Under the pieces are notes generated by a model. It searched no databases, was not told the DNA's origin, and saw nothing but the letters and a program-made list of their open reading frames with translations. A program made the position numbers and the translations under genes. This document shows, piece by piece, positions 7,574 through 16,014 of a stretch of DNA of 46,645 bases (position 1 is the first letter of the stretch; each line of letters starts with the position of its first letter). The DNA lies in contig CALUWA010000012.1 in assembly GCA_944324365.1 (NCBI GenBank), forward strand, positions 1 to 46,645, written 5' to 3'. The DNA is from Candidatus Gastranaerophilales bacterium. GTDB lineage: Bacteria; Cyanobacteriota; Vampirovibrionia; Gastranaerophilales; Gastranaerophilaceae.

Positions 7574-9166
7574 TTATTTGCAAGGCAAATTTTTTCGGTT
7601 TAGGGCAGCATATTCTTTATACAATATTTTATACTCTTCCGAATCACTTATGCTCTCGGCTTCTTTTACATAGTTAAATGCAGTTTTAATATCTCCTGCG
7701 GATTTATATATTTCAGCCATTTTTGCGTAATATTCGGCATTTGTAACATCATATGTTATTGCGCGTTTCATACATTCAACTGCTTCTTCGTAATCTTTTT
7801 CTTCTGCTCTTACCTGTGCAAGATAGTAATAGCCTTCAGCACAATTTATATCCGTGGATATAGCTGATTGGGCAAAGCTTTTTGCGGTTTGCAAGTCTTT
7901 ATCCAAAAACGCAGCTTTTGCACCGAGAATATATCCGTAGATATAATTTTCATTTTCATCAGTAACTTTGTCTGCTATTTCTACAGCTTCTTTGTACTTT
8001 TTTTCTTTGATGCAGATATCCCCAAGCTCGCAGAGATATCCCATATTATCGGGGTTTCTTGACAGAACCTCATTAATATGTTTTTCGGCTTTGTCAAATT
8101 TTCCAAGCTCAAGTTCAATTTTTGCAAGAGATGTTAATGTAAAATCATCTGATACTCCTTCATCAACGTTGGAAAGCAATAGTTTCTCAGCTTCCAGGTA
8201 ATTTTTTGATTCATACAGCAGCAGTGCTTTTATTACTCGTGCCGGATAGTATTTGCCGTCACGTTCTAATATAAAATCAATCTCTTTTTGGGACTTATCG
8301 TAATTTTTGTATTTATGGTAAAGATATGCCAGCGAATATCTGTAATCAAGATTATCCGGCGCCAGCAGGATGGCATTTTGGTATGCGGTGACGGCTTCTT
8401 CATACCAACCGTTAAGAAAATATGCGTTCGCAAGGTTGTAGAAATATATCGGGTTCTTTGTGTCAATAGAAGCCGCTTTGGAAAAGTCCTTTATCGCATC
8501 AATAAATCTTGTTTCATCCATTGCAAAAAGTCCCTGGTAATTCAATATTTCCGGATTTTGTGAATTTTTGCCGAATTTCTCAAATATTTCTCTAGCTTTA
8601 TCAAATTCATTGTTGTCAAAGGCTATTTTTCCGGCTAAAATCAGAAAAGCCTCATTATCCGGATTGCTTTTTAACGCTTCTTTAATAATTTTTTCCGCAT
8701 CGGAGATTTTTTTATTCCTATATAAAACATCTGCATATTCGTATAAACATTTGTCATCAGATGTGATTTTGTCAAGATATTTCTCCAAATCCTCGACCAT
8801 ATACAGTTTCCCGTAGATGTTTATTACGGAAATAAGATTGTCTGCAGTTGGTTCAAGGGCATATATTTTCTCTGCCGTTTCTTTTGCTTGAATAAATTCT
8901 GTTTGTTTTACATAAATTTCTTTCAACAGTTTTAGTGACGGAATATGGTTTGGCACCTTTTCCAAAACCTGCTCGGTATATTGCATAGCTCTCGGATAAT
9001 TATGCAAAAATTTATATAGCTCTCCGAGCTGGTATATAATTTCTGTGTTATCAGGCTCTATCGCTAAAGCTTTATAAAACATTTCTATTGATTGTTTATA
9101 ACAGTCCTGAGATTTTAATTCAAAAGCTCTTTTGATATAGTTCAGAATTTCTGCATTTTCAGACAT
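7574..9166 (-). CDS. Tetratricopeptide repeat protein
   Basis: The 530-residue protein is made almost entirely of TPR units: repeated pairs of helices with the A-x-x-x-(Y/F)-x-x-A-(I/L) pattern, for example in YNLANAYFLNGWYEEAVTAY and YYYLAQVRAEEKDYEEAVEC. No signal peptide or membrane segment is seen, so it is probably a cytoplasmic scaffold for protein contacts. GGAG lies 5-6 bases before the ATG. It starts 11 bp after the stop of the FtsB/DivIC-like gene, so the two are probably co-transcribed and the pair may serve cell-envelope or division assembly. The specific role is unknown. Confidence 0.85.
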   Translation of the reverse strand: MSENAEILNYIKRAFELKSQDCYKQSIEMFYKALAIEPDNTEIIYQLGELYKFLHNYPRAMQYTEQVLEKVPNHIPSLKLLKEIYVKQTEFIQAKETAEKIYALEPTADNLISVINIYGKLYMVEDLEKYLDKITSDDKCLYEYADVLYRNKKISDAEKIIKEALKSNPDNEAFLILAGKIAFDNNEFDKAREIFEKFGKNSQNPEILNYQGLFAMDETRFIDAIKDFSKAASIDTKNPIYFYNLANAYFLNGWYEEAVTAYQNAILLAPDNLDYRYSLAYLYHKYKNYDKSQKEIDFILERDGKYYPARVIKALLLYESKNYLEAEKLLLSNVDEGVSDDFTLTSLAKIELELGKFDKAEKHINEVLSRNPDNMGYLCELGDICIKEKKYKEAVEIADKVTDENENYIYGYILGAKAAFLDKDLQTAKSFAQSAISTDINCAEGYYYLAQVRAEEKDYEEAVECMKRAITYDVTNAEYYAKMAEIYKSAGDIKTAFNYVKEAESISDSEEYKILYKEYAALNRKNLPCK

Positions 9167-9177
9167 AGTTTCTCCGT

Positions 9178-9642
9178 CTAGTTTTTATGCTGCTTTTTAG
9201 TTTTGTTTTTTGAATTCTTATTTTGAGGATTTCCGGAAGGCTGCGAGGTATTGTTTATTATAACCAGAACTTCTTTTTCTCCGGCCATTTTTAGGTTGTT
9301 TCTGGCAATTTCTTCAAGGCTTGATGTTTTTGAAAATAGTTTTATATCACTTTTCAAATCTTTATTAAGCTGTTCTGCTTCGTCGCGAACTCGCTCCATT
9401 GTATTAATTTTGCTTTTATATGCAATCGTTTTTGAAATATTGAGTATTACTCCAAACCCTACCTGAATAAGGCAGAATAACAAAACAATCGTCAGAAATG
9501 AGTAATAAAATCTTATTTTTTGTTTATGGCGTTTGGATTTTTTCCGGGATTTTTCAGCTAAAGTTTTCCCGCTCTTTCCTCCCGCCGTATTTTGTTTCGA
9601 CGGTTGGTGGATATATTCCTGATTTTCCTGATTGCTTTCCAT
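9178..9642 (-). CDS. Septum formation initiator family protein (FtsB/DivIC-like)
   Basis: The 154-residue product has a basic cytoplasmic tail, one membrane segment (YYSFLTIVLLFCLIQVGFGV, about residues 46-65) and a periplasmic coiled coil (ERVRDEAEQLNKDLKSDIKLF) followed by the short segment SLEEIARNNLKMAGEKEVLVII. This layout matches FtsB/DivIC, which with FtsL and FtsQ regulates septal peptidoglycan synthesis. The N-terminal tail is longer than usual and rich in K, Q and N, as is the C-terminus. TATAAT lies upstream; the nearest GGGAG is about 17 bases from the ATG, so the ribosome site is unclear. Confidence 0.8.
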   Translation of the reverse strand: MESNQENQEYIHQPSKQNTAGGKSGKTLAEKSRKKSKRHKQKIRFYYSFLTIVLLFCLIQVGFGVILNISKTIAYKSKINTMERVRDEAEQLNKDLKSDIKLFSKTSSLEEIARNNLKMAGEKEVLVIINNTSQPSGNPQNKNSKNKTKKQHKN

Positions 9643-9710
9643 TTTTAAGCTTTTTAGACTCCCAATTCTATTATATTAAAAATCAACACATATGTCTAGT
9701 TATGCGTGTG

Positions 9711-10628
9711 TTACCATTTGAATTGGGTTGAGAATTTTAATTCAGATTTAATCATATTCTTATTCTCGTCAAAAGTTTGTCCGGCTCCAAATTCAAATCT
9801 TACTCTGTCATCCTGGGTTGGTTTAATCGAAAGGATTAACGAATTTTGTTTTCTGTTCCTTGTAATATCGGAGGTTAATACATCTTTAATTGAAATATAT
9901 TTATTTAATTTTAATTCCGGAGTAAAAGAAAATTTATCAATTACAGTACTGTATGCAATACCGGATTCTTTATTATAAGCGGAACTTAAAGAAAAATGCT
10001 TTTGGTCATATTTTGTATAAAAGGATGTTGTAAAGCCAAGATCAGATGTATCTATACTTTCATTGTATGAAGTACCTATCGAAAAATTACCTTTTTTAGC
10101 TACGGCATTAGCATCTACAGGTGCTATACTATAAGCAAGATCGTCCGAGCGTGTGTAAACATTCTTTGCAAAAGTTGTCATAGGCAATTTTACGCTGCTG
10201 GCGCTGACCGATTCTAATTTTTGCGGGACTCTGAGATTCAACACTAAATTTTGATCTTCATCTTTCAGATATATTGCATCGGCATCTTCAATGTATTCTA
10301 CATATCCTTTTATTGGGATATTGTCCAGAGCAAGCGGTATTTCTTCCTCTTCAATACCATTTTCATCAGAAGTGATTTCATCGGTATTTTCATTGTCATA
10401 AACTGCTTCTTCTTCAGAAATATTTTTCGGTGGTGTATAATCGGGAATTTGCCATATAAAAATGGATCGCAGCTCGGAAGTTTGATTTTCAGCATTAGTT
10501 TCATCAGAAATTTTTGCAGTATCGCCCTGAGTGGATGCACTATCTAAAGCTGGCTTTATCTCTTTTGAATATGCCGGAAGAATTATGCTTATTCCCAAGA
10601 TGAAAAATATTGATAAAAATTTTTTCAT
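9711..10628 (-). CDS. Predicted outer-membrane beta-barrel protein, function unknown
   Basis: The 305-residue product has a clear signal peptide (MKKFLSIFFILGISIILPAYS), an acidic low-complexity linker (about residues 25-110), then a segment of alternating polar and hydrophobic residues that ends LKFSTQFKW. A terminal aromatic residue after a final amphipathic strand is the usual BAM recognition signature, so the C-terminal half probably forms a barrel in the outer membrane. No family is recognised. The promoter TTGACG-17-TAAAAT ends six bases before the ATG, so this mRNA is predicted to be leaderless. The signal peptide ending resembles that of the metallopeptidase-like protein at 6845-7525. 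Confidence 0.65.
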   Translation of the reverse strand: MKKFLSIFFILGISIILPAYSKEIKPALDSASTQGDTAKISDETNAENQTSELRSIFIWQIPDYTPPKNISEEEAVYDNENTDEITSDENGIEEEEIPLALDNIPIKGYVEYIEDADAIYLKDEDQNLVLNLRVPQKLESVSASSVKLPMTTFAKNVYTRSDDLAYSIAPVDANAVAKKGNFSIGTSYNESIDTSDLGFTTSFYTKYDQKHFSLSSAYNKESGIAYSTVIDKFSFTPELKLNKYISIKDVLTSDITRNRKQNSLILSIKPTQDDRVRFEFGAGQTFDENKNMIKSELKFSTQFKW

Positions 10629-10634
10629 AATTTT

Positions 10635-10663
10635 ATTTTACATCTTTACGGTAGTTTCGTCAA
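10635..10663 (-). promoter_or_regulatory. Leaderless promoter of the outer-membrane-like gene
   Basis: On the minus strand TTGACG (10658-10663), a 17-base spacer and TAAAAT (10635-10640) are followed by six bases and the ATG at 10628. The +1 position would coincide with the start codon. Confidence 0.7.
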
Positions 10664-10690
10664 ATGGCTGTATGTTCGGCATAGACTGGT

Positions 10691-12676
10691 TTATAATACT
10701 AAATCGCCGTCATCTTCGTCCTCTTCGGTTTTTTCTTTGAGGATATCTTCATATTTTTTAAGAGTCTTTAAAAGAGGTGCCATCTCACGGTTTAAACTGT
10801 TTCTGTTCAAAACCGTATCATCTGGATTTTGTACGCCATCTTGTACTACTTCCAAATCCATTTTTGCTTGTACGGCATGTCTTAATATTTCAGGCATATT
10901 TAATGCTGTCGGATTGTCGCTTTCCAAATTTTTGTAATATGTGTCTTCATAGTTTTTGTTTAAGCGGAGTTTCCAGTTTTCTTTTAACGCTTTCCCGCCC
11001 ATATTGTAGGTTTCACTGATTCCGAAAAAGTCCGCAAAAGATATTTGAATATTTTTGGATGTTGTAAATAATTCTATGAATTTCGCTTTTACCTGTTCTG
11101 CAGGATTTTTAATAATTTTTTGCTTAAACTCTTCTCTTTCTTTCGCACGTGCAGGGTCACAGTTCAAATAGCCGGCAAGATAATCAATGTTCCAGGCATT
11201 GTGGTTTCTTACCCAGTCTTTTTGTATCATTTTTATTGCCGGTTCAGAATCATGAGAGCCTACAAGTGCAGTGTTATTTCTTGGAGAGCGTTCTCCTCTT
11301 GCCCACTCAAGCTGTGTAATACCCGGCAATTTTAGTTTGTTATAATAAATTCTGCTAAAGGTATCGGTGGATGTTCCTAGATCCTCCCATACTGCAGAAT
11401 TCGGGTTAATATTGTGCCTTTTTAATATCGGCAGTAAAATTTTCTCTAAAATTTTCTGATAATTGCCGTTCGGATCCATATTAGGGATTTTTGAAATATT
11501 GTTTGCATAAAATCTGCCTCTGTCAAGATAGCCGTTTGAAATAAATACAGAACTTTTCTTGTAAATATAAGGATCTACTAAACCGAGAGCATGGTCTATT
11601 CTTATATTTTCGCCTGTGTCAAATGATGATTCGATTTTTTTCTCAAGAAGTTTTCCGGCCGGACCGAGAGAACCGTCTTCATTAAACAATTTGTTCGGAT
11701 CAAGTACAGGAATTTCCCATAATTGCGGGCCGTTTCCTACTCCGCCGTTTGGACAGCCAAGTTTGTAATCCGGCAGAAATGCATCTCTGTATATCCATTC
11801 TTCACTCGGTGAAAATCCTACCAGTAAATCATTTATGTATTTAAAGTTTTCTTTTGCGCGGAGTTGTTTGTTTTCTTTGATTTGTTTATCAGCAATAAAT
11901 TGTCCGAATATAAACGCATTTATTTCATCTCCAGAACGGCTGAGAAGATGGTTAAATCTGTCAATAGCTTCCGGATCACGTGATTTCAGACGGGATATCA
12001 AGTTTTGATCAACTTCTTTTTCCCAAACGCTTGTATCCATTGTTCCGTATGTGTGCGTCAATAGCTGGAACAATGCTTCTTCAAGGGCTTCTGTTCCCTT
12101 TTGCTTTTTAAATTCCTCGTATTCACGGTTAAGATCAATTGCCCTAAGGTTTCCTAAGTAAACTTGTGATTTGAAGTTTCGGTATGCTTCTCTTAGTGCG
12201 ATATCATATATTTCAAACGCTTCAAAAAATTCTGAATGGCTGTAGTTTCTTCCCGTTTCCGGATGATTTATTACAAGTCTGTCAAAGGTTCTTCCGGATA
12301 AAATTTTGCCGTATTTATCAGTTGTAAGTTCTGCTAAGTCAATAAATAAATGATTCCTTGCAAAAACAGTACCGGAATATGGTGATATTGAACCTCTCGT
12401 TACTTCGCCGTTTGGCCCAAGCTGATTTGCATTAAAACCATGAAGCTTTTCAAATTTTATAATTTCAAGGGCATCTTTAGAAAAAGGAGTCCCTATTCCT
12501 GTATTATACTCTCCAGCCGGATAACAGGAACCGTGGAGTATCATGGACATATTCTCAATTCCGAGATACTCTTTTGCATCATTGATGGCTGCGTTATATT
12601 CAGCTTTTTCATTTTCTCGCAGACGGCGCGTGAAATGTGGTCTGTAACTATACGAATTAATTTTACCTACTAGCAT
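10691..12676 (-). CDS. malQ: Divergent 4-alpha-glucanotransferase (GH77, MalQ/DPE1-like)
   Basis: The 661-residue protein keeps the landmarks of GH77, which moves alpha-1,4-glucan chains between acceptors in glycogen and maltodextrin metabolism. These are an N-terminal substrate-site segment with SPYSGTVFARNHLFIDL (residues 98-114), GNGPQLWEIPVLD (314-326), the nucleophile aspartate in RIDHALG (D361), the acid/base glutamate in VWEDLG (E431), and the third acid in VGSHDSE (D476). Between these, identity to standard MalQ is low. The C-terminus ends in an acidic tail (EKTEEDEDDGD). TAAAAT lies four bases before the ATG and no Shine-Dalgarno site is visible. The neighbours give no metabolic context. 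Confidence 0.82.
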   Translation of the reverse strand: MLVGKINSYSYRPHFTRRLRENEKAEYNAAINDAKEYLGIENMSMILHGSCYPAGEYNTGIGTPFSKDALEIIKFEKLHGFNANQLGPNGEVTRGSISPYSGTVFARNHLFIDLAELTTDKYGKILSGRTFDRLVINHPETGRNYSHSEFFEAFEIYDIALREAYRNFKSQVYLGNLRAIDLNREYEEFKKQKGTEALEEALFQLLTHTYGTMDTSVWEKEVDQNLISRLKSRDPEAIDRFNHLLSRSGDEINAFIFGQFIADKQIKENKQLRAKENFKYINDLLVGFSPSEEWIYRDAFLPDYKLGCPNGGVGNGPQLWEIPVLDPNKLFNEDGSLGPAGKLLEKKIESSFDTGENIRIDHALGLVDPYIYKKSSVFISNGYLDRGRFYANNISKIPNMDPNGNYQKILEKILLPILKRHNINPNSAVWEDLGTSTDTFSRIYYNKLKLPGITQLEWARGERSPRNNTALVGSHDSEPAIKMIQKDWVRNHNAWNIDYLAGYLNCDPARAKEREEFKQKIIKNPAEQVKAKFIELFTTSKNIQISFADFFGISETYNMGGKALKENWKLRLNKNYEDTYYKNLESDNPTALNMPEILRHAVQAKMDLEVVQDGVQNPDDTVLNRNSLNREMAPLLKTLKKYEDILKEKTEEDEDDGDLVL

Positions 12677-12709
12677 GTCTATTTTAAACCCCGAACAAAA
12701 ATTTTTTTG

Positions 12710-14188
12710 CTATATGTTTGCTATAATTTCTATCGGATAATGACATCCGATTTCTTCTCTGGAAAGTACTGTTATATCGTTCATATAATGTGATAGTAGC
12801 GTAAATAAGAGATGTCTGTATTCTATCGGAACCAAGACTTTTGGGCTATCTACATTATATTGAGCTGATTTTTTTATTATTTTTTTTGCCAATTTTTCGG
12901 CAAATGTGCCGTCAACTTTTATTATAAAATCTTCCTCATCATTAAAACTTGGAATTAGTTCATCTATGGTTTTATCTGAGATTTCAAATACGCTTATGCT
13001 TCCATCCGGATTTACATATTGTTTTACGATTTGGCGAGCGAGTGCAAGACGTAATTTTTTTAACAAATCGGATTTTGGGCAATCGTCTGCGTAATCGTTA
13101 AGTTTCTCAAAAATATAAATAATATTTTTAACGGATACTCGTTCTCTGATTAAGCCGGTTAATATGAACTTTAAGTCTGCCGGAGATACAAAATCCGGAA
13201 CAATATTTTCAAATAAAAACGGGTTTGTTTGTTCGACTATATTGATATACTTGTCTATATCCGAGTAATCAAGCAAATCATCTACATGTTTTACTGCAAA
13301 AAATTCAAGAAGTCTTGAAATGTATTCGGCTCCGGAAATTCCTTTTTCCCAAAAGTCTTTTGTTTGTGAGTTTTCAAGCCAAATGATTTTTTTGCCGTTG
13401 ACTAAATCTACATCGGTTATAGAATTTTTCGGTTTTTTCTCTAAATGCAGTTCATCCGAATAAAATACTGAATATCCCGGATATGCACATGCCCGGCATA
13501 CTTCAAGCCCGTGAATTTTTATAGAAAATTCGTAAGGGTTAAGGTTTTCGTCGTCTTTAAAAATAATTTTTGGAATTACATAACCAAGTTCATCTGTTAA
13601 TTTTAATCGAGTTTTTACTGTTGCTGCGACCAAATCTTCCTGAGCTGAAACTTTTTCCGGGCTGACATAATCCAAAAGCTCTTCGCTTAGATTGATTGAC
13701 AGTTTATCTTCATGTAATCTTGAATACATAACGTCAGGTGACGTTGCTTTTGAAAGTTTATGTTTTAACTCATCCAGTTCTTTCAATCCTGCCGAAATTT
13801 TATCGTTTAATTTCTTCCTGCCGACAGATGCGGGAGCCTCTGAATCAAGTTCTGTCTTAATTTTGGATATTTTTTTTTGCTGTGAGATTATTTTTGCCTG
13901 GATATCAAGGCATGTTTCGTAAGGGTTCATTTCCGGAGATAACATTTTTTCCATCTGGCTTTTGAAAGATGATATGTTAACGATATCGGAACTGCCGTTA
14001 TCTTCCGTTGTTTTAAGCTCGGACATAAATATACAATTATATTTAAAACCGTCGTCAGTTTCTATCTCATTCATACTGTATAATTCCCAGCCGTTCATCG
14101 ACATTTCATTTAAAAGGTTTTGTAATTCCTGAACGTTTTCGCTGGAGCAGGTTTTGATAATATACTGCATTCTGTTGTTTTTAAACAT
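12710..14188 (-). CDS. Soluble FlhA/SctV-type (FHIPEP) cytoplasmic domain protein with DUF4177-like N-terminus
   Basis: Residues about 160-492 match the cytoplasmic domain of FlhA/SctV, the export gate of flagellar and type III secretion systems. The order of landmarks fits: a TDELGYVIPKI segment, NPYEFSIKIHGLEV then YPGYSVFYSD, KIIWLE, the RERVSVKNIIYIFEKLNDYA then LRLALARQIV helices, and the final subdomain PKVLVPIEYRHLLFTLL to SREEIG. The eight-helix membrane domain of FlhA is absent. Instead there is a small N-terminal domain (residues 7-57, with the NGWELYSM signature of DUF4177-type proteins) and a coiled coil (about 95-150). AAGG lies upstream of the ATG. It follows the deoA gene by 17 bp. 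It may be an adaptor derived from an export gate; no flagellar gene is nearby. Confidence 0.8.
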   Translation of the reverse strand: MFKNNRMQYIIKTCSSENVQELQNLLNEMSMNGWELYSMNEIETDDGFKYNCIFMSELKTTEDNGSSDIVNISSFKSQMEKMLSPEMNPYETCLDIQAKIISQQKKISKIKTELDSEAPASVGRKKLNDKISAGLKELDELKHKLSKATSPDVMYSRLHEDKLSINLSEELLDYVSPEKVSAQEDLVAATVKTRLKLTDELGYVIPKIIFKDDENLNPYEFSIKIHGLEVCRACAYPGYSVFYSDELHLEKKPKNSITDVDLVNGKKIIWLENSQTKDFWEKGISGAEYISRLLEFFAVKHVDDLLDYSDIDKYINIVEQTNPFLFENIVPDFVSPADLKFILTGLIRERVSVKNIIYIFEKLNDYADDCPKSDLLKKLRLALARQIVKQYVNPDGSISVFEISDKTIDELIPSFNDEEDFIIKVDGTFAEKLAKKIIKKSAQYNVDSPKVLVPIEYRHLLFTLLSHYMNDITVLSREEIGCHYPIEIIANI

Positions 14189-14205
14189 ATTGATATCCCT
14201 TATTT

Positions 14206-15513
14206 TTATTTTATTATTGCATAAATTTGCTTATTTGATGCAGGCTGTCCGGTTGTAAATTTGTATGCTTTATTACAATATTTTTTGCATTCTTCAGCTT
14301 TTTCGCCGTCATTTGCATAAATTGTATACAAAATATCTCCGGAAGTTACTTTCTCGCCGGTTTTTTTGTTTAAATAAACTCCTACACTATAGTCAATGCT
14401 GTCCGTTTTCTTTTCTCTTCCCGCGCCTAAAAGTTTGCATCCGTATGCAACCTTATATGCATCTATATTTTCTACGTAACCGTCGGTTTCTGCCTTAACT
14501 TCAATTTTATGATTTGCCTGCGGGAGTTTTGAATAATCATTTATGACAGATGAATCTCCGCCTTGAGCTTCTATAAGTTCTTTGAACTTTTCAATTGCCT
14601 TTCCGGAATGGATAAGTTCTTTCAAATAATCTCTGGCTGTATCTTTATCTATAAATCTTCCGGTCTGCAGCAGTGCAATAACTCCAAAATCATACGTAAG
14701 CTCTGCAATGTCACCTGTAACAATGTTACCTTTCAAAAATTCCATAGATTCAATAATTTCCAATGCATTTCCTACAGCACGTCCAAGCGGTTCTTCCATT
14801 GAGGTAACTACGGCAGTAATGGATTTGTTAAGTATTTTACCTATGTTTACCATTAACTGTGCCAGCTTTTCTGCGTCCTCAGGAGTTTTCATAAATGCTC
14901 CGGAACCGTATTTTACATCCAAAATTATGTTGTCGGCGCCTGATGCAATTTTTTTTGATACTACGGAAGATGCTATTAACGGCATAGAATCTATTGTTGC
15001 AGTTACATCACGCAAGGCATATAACATCCCGTCTGCAGGAGTCAGGTTTTGTGTTTGCTGGCCTATGGCAACTCCTATTTCCTCAACTTGCTTGTGCATA
15101 TCATCAAGAGTGAGTGTTGTTGAAAATCCAGGAATAGATTCAAGTTTATCAATTGTTCCGCCGGTATGCCCAAGCCCTTTGCCGGAAAGCTTTGCGATTG
15201 GTATTCCTGCAGCCGCCAATAGCGGTATAAGTGTGATTGTAACCTTATCTCCGACACCGCCGGTTGAATGTTTATCAACAATCTTCTTTGAAAGAGCACC
15301 AAAATGGATGGTTTCTCCGGAATTGATAATTGCTTCGGTTAGGTTTGCCGTTTCTTCCTCACTCATTCCCTGAAACCAAACCGCCATCAGCCAAGCACTT
15401 GCCTGATAATCCGGCATTGATTTGTCTGTCAAAGAAGAAATAAAATAATTTATTTCTTCTTTCGACAATTCTTTTCCTTGTTTTTTTTTATCGATAATAT
15501 CGACTATCCGCAT
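14206..15513 (-). CDS. Pyrimidine-nucleoside phosphorylase / thymidine phosphorylase
   Basis: The enzyme splits pyrimidine (deoxy)nucleosides with phosphate to give base and (deoxy)ribose-1-phosphate for salvage. The family signature is visible in DKHSTGGVGDKVT and KLSGKGLGHTGGTIDKLES, plus KIASGADNIILDVKYGSGAF, which together form the phosphate and nucleoside site. The length of about 435 residues is normal for DeoA/Pdp. Upstream GTG codons are in frame to 15528, but the ATG at 15513 fits the family start MRIVDIIDKK and follows the skp stop codon by one base (TAA-T-ATG), so translation is probably coupled. Whether it prefers thymidine or also uridine cannot be decided. Confidence 0.93.
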   Translation of the reverse strand: MRIVDIIDKKKQGKELSKEEINYFISSLTDKSMPDYQASAWLMAVWFQGMSEEETANLTEAIINSGETIHFGALSKKIVDKHSTGGVGDKVTITLIPLLAAAGIPIAKLSGKGLGHTGGTIDKLESIPGFSTTLTLDDMHKQVEEIGVAIGQQTQNLTPADGMLYALRDVTATIDSMPLIASSVVSKKIASGADNIILDVKYGSGAFMKTPEDAEKLAQLMVNIGKILNKSITAVVTSMEEPLGRAVGNALEIIESMEFLKGNIVTGDIAELTYDFGVIALLQTGRFIDKDTARDYLKELIHSGKAIEKFKELIEAQGGDSSVINDYSKLPQANHKIEVKAETDGYVENIDAYKVAYGCKLLGAGREKKTDSIDYSVGVYLNKKTGEKVTSGDILYTIYANDGEKAEECKKYCNKAYKFTTGQPASNKQIYAIIK

Positions 15514-15514
15514 A

Positions 15515-15976
15515 TTATTGAGCACCACCGGTTTTTAATTTTTGAATAACCAGGTCAGTTATATCTACTCCGCCTACAAATACGACTCTGAAATCAACAA
15601 TTGCGTCTAAGTGCTGTTCAACAAGTACTTTTTTAGCTGCAGCCTGAATATTATTGAAGATTAATTCTTCTTTCTGGCTTCTTAGTTTTGCATAAGCATC
15701 TTGTTTTGCATCAAGTTCTCTTGCTGTGGCTTCTTCAAAGTTTTGTTTCTTTAAAGGTGTGTCAAGTGCTTTATACTGTTTTTCTTTATCTACCATAAAC
15801 TGTTGAAGTTCAAGTGCTTTTGCATCAACTTCTTTTATGGCTTGCTGAGCAAGAGGATATCCTGCCTGAACCTTCTGGTAGTCAATGTATCCTACTCCCG
15901 CAGCATTCGCCTGGCTTGCGCATGATAAGAGCAGTCCACATCCTAATACTGCCATTGCTAATTTGAATTTTTTCAT
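15515..15976 (-). CDS. skp: OmpH/Skp-like periplasmic chaperone
   Basis: The 153-residue protein has a signal peptide followed by a short beta segment (VGYIDYQKVQAGYP) and a long helical hairpin rich in K, E, Q and A, then a closing hydrophobic segment (VDFRVVFVGGVDITDLVIQKL). This matches Skp/OmpH, which holds unfolded outer-membrane proteins in the periplasm. The signal peptide region contains LLLSC, so a lipoprotein form cannot be excluded; the alternative cut is after ANA. AGGAGG lies 5-6 bases before the ATG. It follows bamA directly, the usual bamA-skp pairing of diderm bacteria. Confidence 0.88.
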   Translation of the reverse strand: MKKFKLAMAVLGCGLLLSCASQANAAGVGYIDYQKVQAGYPLAQQAIKEVDAKALELQQFMVDKEKQYKALDTPLKKQNFEEATARELDAKQDAYAKLRSQKEELIFNNIQAAAKKVLVEQHLDAIVDFRVVFVGGVDITDLVIQKLKTGGAQ

Positions 15977-16014
15977 AAAACCTCCTGTATGTTTATTTTT
16001 TATCTAAGTCTGTA

